11,008 nt of DNA from Lonsdalea britannica (GTDB taxonomy: Bacteria > Pseudomonadota > Gammaproteobacteria > Enterobacterales > Enterobacteriaceae): NCBI RefSeq assembly GCF_946477055.1, contig NZ_CAMKXG010000107.1, positions 1 through 11,008 on the forward strand, in the 5' to 3' direction. Shown here in pieces: positions 6,730-11,008 of this stretch. Below the pieces are notes generated by a model. The model did not search any database. It worked only from the letters and a program-made list of their open reading frames with translations, and was not told the origin of the DNA. Both the position numbers and the translations under genes were made by a program. Within the stretch, counting starts at the first letter, position 1. Each line of letters opens with the position of its first letter.

Positions 6730-7332
6730 ATGCCGTCAGAAACACCAAAACATCAACATTTCCGCGAGCGGCAAGATCGCATCATCGCCGCCGCGCGCCA
6801 GTGTTTTCGCCGGGCAGGCTTTCACGGCGCAGGGATGGCGGAAATTGCCCGCGTCGCTGAACTGAGCGTCGGGCAGATTTACCGCTATTTCACCAACAAG
6901 GATGCGATTATCGAGGAGATGGTTTACCGCATCGCGGAAGCCAGGATCGCGCCGCTGGAACGAGATTTGAACCACACCGCGCGCATGCCGGACATTCTGG
7001 TCGGCAATGCGCCCTACGATGAGGTGTACCACTACAGCGACGACAACGCATTGATGTTGGAAGCTACGGCCGAGGCCAGCCGTAATCCGCGTGTGGCGGA
7101 GATCCTCAAAGCCGCCGACGCACGTATCTTCAATCAGGCCTGCCTGATGCTGCAAAAACGCTATCCTCGGCTTTCCCAGGCGTCTATCGCCGCACGAGTA
7201 GAACTGATGGCCGCGCTGGTGCAAGGCACTTCCACGCGCTCGCTGTTGGCGTCTTCCGCTCCGCGGGCGGAATTACATCAGCTCTATCAACACATCATCA
7301 CACTGCTTTTTTCGGAAGATGAGGCTTTATGA
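6730..7332 (+). CDS. TetR/AcrR-family transcriptional repressor
   Basis: This 200-residue protein has a typical TetR layout. The N-terminal DNA-binding domain (about 12-60) contains IIAAARQCFRRAGFHGAGMAEIA and the recognition part LSVGQIYRYFTNKDAI, a close fit to the family signature. The rest is a helical ligand-binding and dimer domain, with MLEATAEASRNPRVAEIL as a conserved-looking segment. GGAG at 6720-6723 lies six bases before the ATG. Its stop overlaps the ATG of the transporter gene by four bases (ATGA), so the two are co-translated. The obvious role is repression of its own operon from the palindrome at 6616-6643, relieved by a compound exported by the pump. The inducer cannot be predicted from sequence. 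Confidence 0.94.
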   Translation: MPSETPKHQHFRERQDRIIAAARQCFRRAGFHGAGMAEIARVAELSVGQIYRYFTNKDAIIEEMVYRIAEARIAPLERDLNHTARMPDILVGNAPYDEVYHYSDDNALMLEATAEASRNPRVAEILKAADARIFNQACLMLQKRYPRLSQASIAARVELMAALVQGTSTRSLLASSAPRAELHQLYQHIITLLFSEDEAL

Positions 7333-8519
7333 AAACCCACTCCCCTACCCGTCTTGGCTATGCGCTGATGCTGGGTTCGCTGGCCGCACTCGGCCCGCTG
7401 TGTACCGATTTATATCTCCCGGCCCTGCCTCAGCTGACGACCGAGCTCAGTACCAACACGTCTACCGCGCAGCTCAGTCTGACCGCCGGACTCCTGGGAC
7501 TCGGCGGCGGCCAGCTGATTTTTGGTCCGCTCAGCGATGCGCTCGGCCGAATGCGTCCCCTGCTGTTTTCACTGGCGCTGCTGCTGGCTACATCGATATG
7601 GTGCGCCCTAGCCACCGATATCCATCAGCTGCTGGCGGCGCGTCTTTTACAGGGGATTGCTGGCGCTGGCGGCGCCGTCTTGTCGCGCGCGGTGGCCCGC
7701 GACCTGTACGCCGGACATGAACTGACCCGCTTTTTCGCCTTATTGATGTTGGTGAACGGGTTGGCGCCGATCTTTGCGCCAGTGCTGGGCGGTGCGCTAA
7801 TGGGCCTCACCGACTGGCGCGGCATCTTCGTCGCGCTGGCGGTCGTCGCGATGCTGTTACTGCTCTTGTCGGCATTCAAGATGCGAGAAACGTTGCCGCA
7901 AGAGCGGCGAATTAGCGGCGGCCTGAGCGCGATGCTGTCGTCACTCGGCGGGTTGCTGCGAGAACGTCAGTTTATGGGAATGTGTCTGGCGCAAGGGCTG
8001 TCAGGCGCAGGCATGTTCGCCTATATCGGCGCTTCGCCGTTCGTCTTACAGCAAATCTACGGACTGAGTCCACAGACCTTCAGCCTGTGTTTCGCCCTGA
8101 ACGGTATCGGTCTGATTATCGCCGGACAGCTGTCCGCGCGCTTTAGCCGAAATCACCAGGAAGAGCGCGTGCTGCGCGTGGGGTTGACGATGGCGGTGCT
8201 GGCCTCTGCGATACTGCTCGTCGCCGGTCTGACGCAGGCGTCGCTGATGTGGATTCTGGTGCCGCTGTTTTTCGCCGTCGCGATGATCGGTGTGATTGGT
8301 CCCTGCGCCTCCGCGCTGGCAATGCAAAGTCAGGGAAATCAGGCGGGGAGCGCGTCAGCGCTGATTGGTCTGAGTATGTTCGCGCTGGGGGCGTTGAGCG
8401 TCCCGTTGACCGGGCTGGCGGGCACCAGCGCCACGTCGATGGCACTGGTCATGCTTGGGTGTTATGGGCTGGCGGTGCTGTCTTACGTGCTGCTGGTCGT
8501 TAAAAACCGAGCGGCCTAA
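7329..8519 (+). CDS. Bcr/CflA-family MFS drug efflux transporter
   Basis: This 396-residue inner-membrane protein has about 12 predicted transmembrane segments, the size of Bcr and CflA (proton-driven exporters of drugs such as bicyclomycin, or of small metabolites). Landmarks: the TM1 end CTDLYLPALPQL with Asp27; motif A GPLSDALGR (66-74) in loop 2-3; RLLQGIAGAGGAVLSRAVARDL (105-125), typical of Bcr/CflA TM4; the antiporter-like motif GLAPIFAPVLGG (144-155) in TM5; TDWRGIF (161-167); a central cytoplasmic loop (about 184-214); and the second six-helix half with NGIGLIIAGQLSARF. It starts inside the tetR stop codon (ATGA) and has no separate promoter. Linkage to a TetR protein points to inducible efflux of a toxic compound. 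The substrate is unknown, so no gene symbol is given. Confidence 0.93.
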   Translation: MKTHSPTRLGYALMLGSLAALGPLCTDLYLPALPQLTTELSTNTSTAQLSLTAGLLGLGGGQLIFGPLSDALGRMRPLLFSLALLLATSIWCALATDIHQLLAARLLQGIAGAGGAVLSRAVARDLYAGHELTRFFALLMLVNGLAPIFAPVLGGALMGLTDWRGIFVALAVVAMLLLLLSAFKMRETLPQERRISGGLSAMLSSLGGLLRERQFMGMCLAQGLSGAGMFAYIGASPFVLQQIYGLSPQTFSLCFALNGIGLIIAGQLSARFSRNHQEERVLRVGLTMAVLASAILLVAGLTQASLMWILVPLFFAVAMIGVIGPCASALAMQSQGNQAGSASALIGLSMFALGALSVPLTGLAGTSATSMALVMLGCYGLAVLSYVLLVVKNRAA

Positions 8520-8529
8520 AGCGCTCCGC

Positions 8530-8570
8530 CCGACAACGCCCTGCTGACAGGGCGTTGTCGGCTTCCCTTT
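8530..8570 (+). terminator. Terminator hairpin of the tetR-mfs operon, convergent with fdhE
   Basis: A perfect 14-bp stem (8530-8543 with 8548-8561; arm CCGACAACGCCCTG) has a CTGA loop and lies 11 bases after the transporter stop. CTTCCCTTT follows on the plus side, a broken T tract. It is also 17 bases beyond the fdhE stop on the other strand, where no T run follows, so it mainly serves the plus strand but may block read-through both ways. Confidence 0.82.
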
Positions 8571-8577
8571 CCGCGTT

Positions 8578-9504
8578 TCAGATAGCGCTTTCCGGGAACA
8601 GAAAGGGATTGATACTGCTACGAAAGAAACCTTCTTCTTCCATTCTGATATCCAGCACTAGCGAGGCCAAATCGTCCGCCACCGCTTCCACCCGGCAGTC
8701 TTTCTCCTGATAGAGCAGTTTGATGTAGGTGCCGCAATCGCCACAGCTTTCCGTTTGATGAGACGCCATATTATCGTCATCCAACGACCAGTAACTTAGC
8801 TGTTCCGACTGTTCGCAGTTGCTGCATTTCACGCGCGCCATGTGCCACTCTGTTTCACACAGGTTGCAGTGCAGGTAACGCAGGCCGCTTTCCGCCCCCA
8901 TGTGTACCACGCCGGACACGGGAATGCCGCCGCAGACCGGACAGAACTGGCGATGTTCGCCCTCTTCCGGGAGCACCTGACCGGGCAGTTGGCTGGCCAT
9001 TTGCGCCCAATACAGCGACAACGCGGCCCACACGAACGGCGCTTTGTCATTGCTCTCGGCGCTAAACGACTGGCTGAAGAGCGCATCGGCCAGCGCTTCC
9101 TTCTCCGGTCCAGACATCTTTTCCAGATTTTCCAGCGCGCTAAGAATCTGGCCGCTCATCTGCGGCTTTAACTCTTCAATCAACGCTTGCAACAGCGTGA
9201 GCCAATGCGCATCGCGCCGAAAATGCGCGGCATCCAACGGCGGCTGTCCGCCGGTTTGCACAAGGCGTGTGAAGTCCATCGCCAACGGATGGTCGTGTTG
9301 AACATGCTGCTGCGCTTCCACCACCTGAGCGGCAAACGTCAGGTAGTCGCCCAGCGGGTGGTTATCCGCCAATAGACGCAGCCGTTCGGCGCGGCCGCTG
9401 TACAGACTTTTCAGATTGGCGAACAGCAACGACGGGACCGTTCCCAGTGTGGACGTCGCCGCCTCGCCTGCTGGCTGTTCCTGAGGAACAATATGAATAC
9501 TCAT
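8578..9504 (-). CDS. fdhE: Formate dehydrogenase accessory protein FdhE
   Basis: This 308-residue protein matches E. coli FdhE (309) nearly end to end. FdhE is a cytoplasmic maturation factor that binds the catalytic subunit of respiratory, Tat-exported formate dehydrogenases and is needed for their activity. Conserved segments are [45 protein letters not shown] in near-identical form (NDKAPF here), and the C-terminal metal-binding region with four CxxC pairs: Cys188/191 (CPVCGG), 213/216 (CNLC), 227/230 (CSNC) and 254/257 (CGDC). The end SSINPFLFP is also conserved. Nothing suggests inactivation. In E. coli fdhE follows the fdoGHI operon; here the sequence upstream (9505-9914) is not fdoI, so the gene stands alone and must have its own promoter. 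The Shine-Dalgarno (GGAAAAG) is weak. Confidence 0.97.
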   Translation of the reverse strand: MSIHIVPQEQPAGEAATSTLGTVPSLLFANLKSLYSGRAERLRLLADNHPLGDYLTFAAQVVEAQQHVQHDHPLAMDFTRLVQTGGQPPLDAAHFRRDAHWLTLLQALIEELKPQMSGQILSALENLEKMSGPEKEALADALFSQSFSAESNDKAPFVWAALSLYWAQMASQLPGQVLPEEGEHRQFCPVCGGIPVSGVVHMGAESGLRYLHCNLCETEWHMARVKCSNCEQSEQLSYWSLDDDNMASHQTESCGDCGTYIKLLYQEKDCRVEAVADDLASLVLDIRMEEEGFFRSSINPFLFPESAI

Positions 9505-9914
9505 CAGGGTTCTTTTCCGGTTGTAGTGACAGTGACGGACTGGCCGTAATCAGCCAGAACGACGCGCTTCCAAGGGGAGTATACCCCACCTGCGATATTC
9601 GTTCCCCGCGGCGCCGGCCGCTGGAACAATCCGGTGCAACATAGACCGTATCGCTTTAAGTGTAGGACGAATTTACCTTTTTAACCGTTTTCGCGTGGCG
9701 GTGAGGGTTTTGTGGCGCAGAAGCGTCGTGCGGAAGGGATATTGTCGCGGTGCGGTCGTCGTCAGCGGGGAGGCATTTCACTCCCCTGCCAAACCTGCGC
9801 GTGTCGTCGGAGAGACGTTCAAAACATTGCCTATTGAGTCGGAGGGCTTTGCAGGCCGCGAATCGCTCACGGCCCATCGACAGAACGACGAGCCGGTGGC
9901 TCACCGCAGGCGAA
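9505..9914. other. 410-base region without a convincing gene; fdhE promoter region
   Basis: On the minus strand, TATACT at 9578-9583 is a good -10 match about 75 bases before fdhE, lying inside GGGGTATACTCCCC; the -35 is poor. A GTG-started 82-codon minus-strand frame (9904 to 9656) begins 10 bases after the ygaC stop but has no ribosome binding site and no recognisable sequence, so it is not called. A stem GGGGAG/CTCCCC (9767-9772/9781-9786) and a short stem GAGCC-GGT-GGCTC (9890-9902), just past the ygaC stop, have no T tracts. No remnant of an fdo gene was recognised. Confidence 0.45.
9578..9583 (-). promoter_or_regulatory. Candidate -10 element of the fdhE promoter
   Basis: Read on the minus strand this is TATACT, five of six matches to the sigma-70 -10 consensus, embedded in a G4/C4-flanked near-palindrome. 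No good -35 lies 16-18 bases upstream, so it may depend on an activator or be a chance match. Confidence 0.4.
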
Positions 9915-10250
9915 TCAGCCGAACATGCGCTCGAGATAGCGAGACAACATGGCGCGCGAGGTGAAACCGTGCGGGATGCCTATATAAGACGGTGTTTCAG
10001 ACTCGGGGTCGAGCGGGAAGCGCTCATAGGCCGGACTGCTGCGCAGCGTTTCAGCGGGATGGGCGTATTTCAGACTTTTCGCCCCCTGACTGGGGTGGAT
10101 AACCACGGCGGTACGCCCCATTCTGGCCTCGCGATTCACATAAACGTAGTGTTCGCCTTTGTAGAATCCATAGGCTTTGTCCGTCACGGTATCGCGAGTA
10201 AATCCTTCTTTCTCAAATACTTGAGCCACTTCATCAGGGCGTAAATACAT
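9915..10250 (-). CDS. ygaC: DUF2002 family protein YgaC
   Basis: This 111-residue cytoplasmic protein is the orthologue of E. coli/Salmonella YgaC (114 residues), function unknown. Near-identical segments are MYLRPDEVA at the start, DKAYGFYKGEHYVYVNREARMGRTAVVIHP in the middle and YIGIPHGFTSRAMLSRYLERMFG at the end; the middle part (about 55-85) differs most. The frame is open 50 codons further upstream, but the ATG at 10250 is right: it fits the family start exactly and has a strong GGGAGGA seven bases away (10257-10263). In E. coli ygaC is reported to be under Fur control; I see no Fur box here. The amidotransferase gene lies 68 bases upstream on the same strand, so co-transcription is possible. 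Confidence 0.95.
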   Translation of the reverse strand: MYLRPDEVAQVFEKEGFTRDTVTDKAYGFYKGEHYVYVNREARMGRTAVVIHPSQGAKSLKYAHPAETLRSSPAYERFPLDPESETPSYIGIPHGFTSRAMLSRYLERMFG

Positions 10251-10285
10251 CAATTGTCCTCCCTCTACGCTAATCTGAGGGAGTG

Positions 10286-10313
10286 ACCATAACTCACTGA
10301 ATTCGTAGGACAA
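10286..10313 (-). promoter_or_regulatory. Tentative ygaC promoter
   Basis: On the minus strand, TTGTCC (10313-10308), a 16-base spacer and TATGGT (10291-10286) make a moderate sigma-70-like pair between the amidotransferase stop and ygaC. The -10 region lies in an imperfectly spaced AGTGA-N7-TCACT dyad, one base too wide for a CRP site. The support is weak. Confidence 0.3.
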
Positions 10314-10318
10314 CCGGA

Positions 10319-11008
10319 CTACTCCGAACCTGCCTCTGCCGCCGCGGCCCGCGACAACCGAGCCTGACGCACAAATTCCACCAGCAGGCGACGCGCCCAA
10401 CGGGGTTCCTCCGGTGCCGTCAGCGTCGGCTGGCGATTGTTTTTAAGACAGGCGTTCATCACGCCCGCATCCATTTCCGGATGGAACTGGAAGGACAACG
10501 TCGTGGGCGAATAACGCAGGATCTGACAGCCATCCAGCGCCGATGACGCCAGCACCTGCGCGCCCGGCGGCGGTGTGACGACCGACTGAAGATGCGTCAG
10601 ATAGGCGCTAAATTCCGTCGGCAGTTCGGACAGCAACGCATCCTGTGCCGCCGCCGGTTTGAGCGACACGGTTTCCAGCCCCACTTCTTTCCCCTGCGGA
10701 TTATCGGTCACCGTTCCGCCCAGTGCATCCGCCAGCAGTTGGTGTCCGTAACACACGCCCAGCAGCGGCAGCTGTTCGTCCACGGCCAGCCGTAGCCACT
10801 CCCCTGTGCGTTCGCTCCAATCCAAGCGGTCGGTGACCATCGCCCACGAACCGGTCACTATCGCGGCGCTCAGCGCAGAGGGCGGCGGCAGCGTCTCATT
10901 CAAGTCGGGACGAACAATCAGCAGTTCGCCGAGTTTCAGCGGCGCCAGCGCGCTGCGAAACCAGTCCGACTGCTGGCCGACGTCGGCGGCGATAGGCGCA
11001 GGCGGTTC
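10319..11008 (-). CDS. Class I glutamine amidotransferase (GATase1), 3' part
   Basis: The frame is open from the right window edge to a TAG at 10319-10321, giving 229 residues of a protein whose N-terminus lies outside. The visible part starts in the N-terminal half (SDWFRSALAPLKLGELLIVRPD). It carries the nucleophile elbow GVCYGHQLLADALGG, with Cys at residue 86 of the visible part, and the FQFHPEMD motif, with His176 and Glu178, so the Cys-His-Glu triad of class I glutaminases is complete. IVTGSWAMVTD and PLLGVCYGHQ are typical of the stand-alone GMP-synthase-like GATases annotated in enterobacteria (YfeJ type), which have no fused synthetase domain. The amide acceptor is unknown. An internal TTG at 10903 has been read as a start, but the coding signal clearly continues beyond it. 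Confidence 0.92.
   Translation of the reverse strand, partial: EPPAPIAADVGQQSDWFRSALAPLKLGELLIVRPDLNETLPPPSALSAAIVTGSWAMVTDRLDWSERTGEWLRLAVDEQLPLLGVCYGHQLLADALGGTVTDNPQGKEVGLETVSLKPAAAQDALLSELPTEFSAYLTHLQSVVTPPPGAQVLASSALDGCQILRYSPTTLSFQFHPEMDAGVMNACLKNNRQPTLTAPEEPRWARRLLVEFVRQARLSRAAAAEAGSE

Noticed and set aside
9656..9904. An 82-codon GTG-started frame after ygaC
   Set aside because: No ribosome binding site, no recognisable sequence and no conserved composition; length is expected by chance at this GC content.
10277..10302. A CRP-like dyad (AGTGA...TCACT) upstream of ygaC
   Set aside because: The spacer is seven bases, not the six required, and the outer bases do not match TGTGA/TCACA.

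Overview
The window reads as chromosomal DNA of a gamma-proteobacterium of the order Enterobacterales. FdhE, YgaC, the Bcr/CflA transporter and the cytoplasmic BisC/TorZ-type reductase all resemble enterobacterial proteins closely. The GC-rich third codon positions and the mix of genes would fit the Dickeya/Brenneria/Lonsdalea/Pectobacterium side of the order, but that placement is inference. No rRNA, tRNA, insertion sequence, phage gene or CRISPR array was seen. The gene order differs from E. coli K-12, because fdhE and ygaC lie side by side and fdhE has no fdo/fdn operon beside it.

Layout. (1) Positions 1-305, minus strand: 5' part of a Tat-exported HisC-like PLP aminotransferase. (2) Positions 306-690: divergent control region with a 10-bp-phased direct repeat near the aminotransferase and a small dyad near the next gene. 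(3) Positions 691-2967, plus strand: cytoplasmic molybdopterin S/N-oxide reductase, closed by a strong intrinsic terminator. (4) Positions 3164-4927, plus strand: periplasmic gamma-glutamyltranspeptidase. (5) Positions 5011-6027, minus strand: a Ppx/GppA-fold protein with a clear signal peptide, convergent with ggt across a shared hairpin. (6) Positions 6028-6729: about 700 bases without a convincing gene, ending in a perfect 28-bp palindrome. (7) Positions 6730-8519, plus strand: a tetR-mfs efflux operon with a 4-base ATGA overlap and a strong hairpin terminator. (8) Positions 8578-9504, minus strand: fdhE. (9) Positions 9505-9914: 410 bases with the probable fdhE promoter and no convincing gene. 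(10) Positions 9915-10250, minus strand: ygaC. (11) Positions 10319-11008, minus strand: 3' part of a class I glutamine amidotransferase that runs off the window.

How the genes fit together. Most are independent one-gene units flanked by hairpins, so I do not see a single multi-gene system. The clearest functional unit is the TetR repressor with its Bcr/CflA efflux pump, with the 28-bp palindrome as the likely operator. A looser theme is extracytoplasmic and sulfur/redox metabolism: an S/N-oxide reductase, periplasmic glutathione hydrolysis by GGT, and FdhE for formate dehydrogenase maturation. The least ordinary gene is the secreted Ppx/GppA-like protein, because this phosphatase family is normally cytoplasmic.
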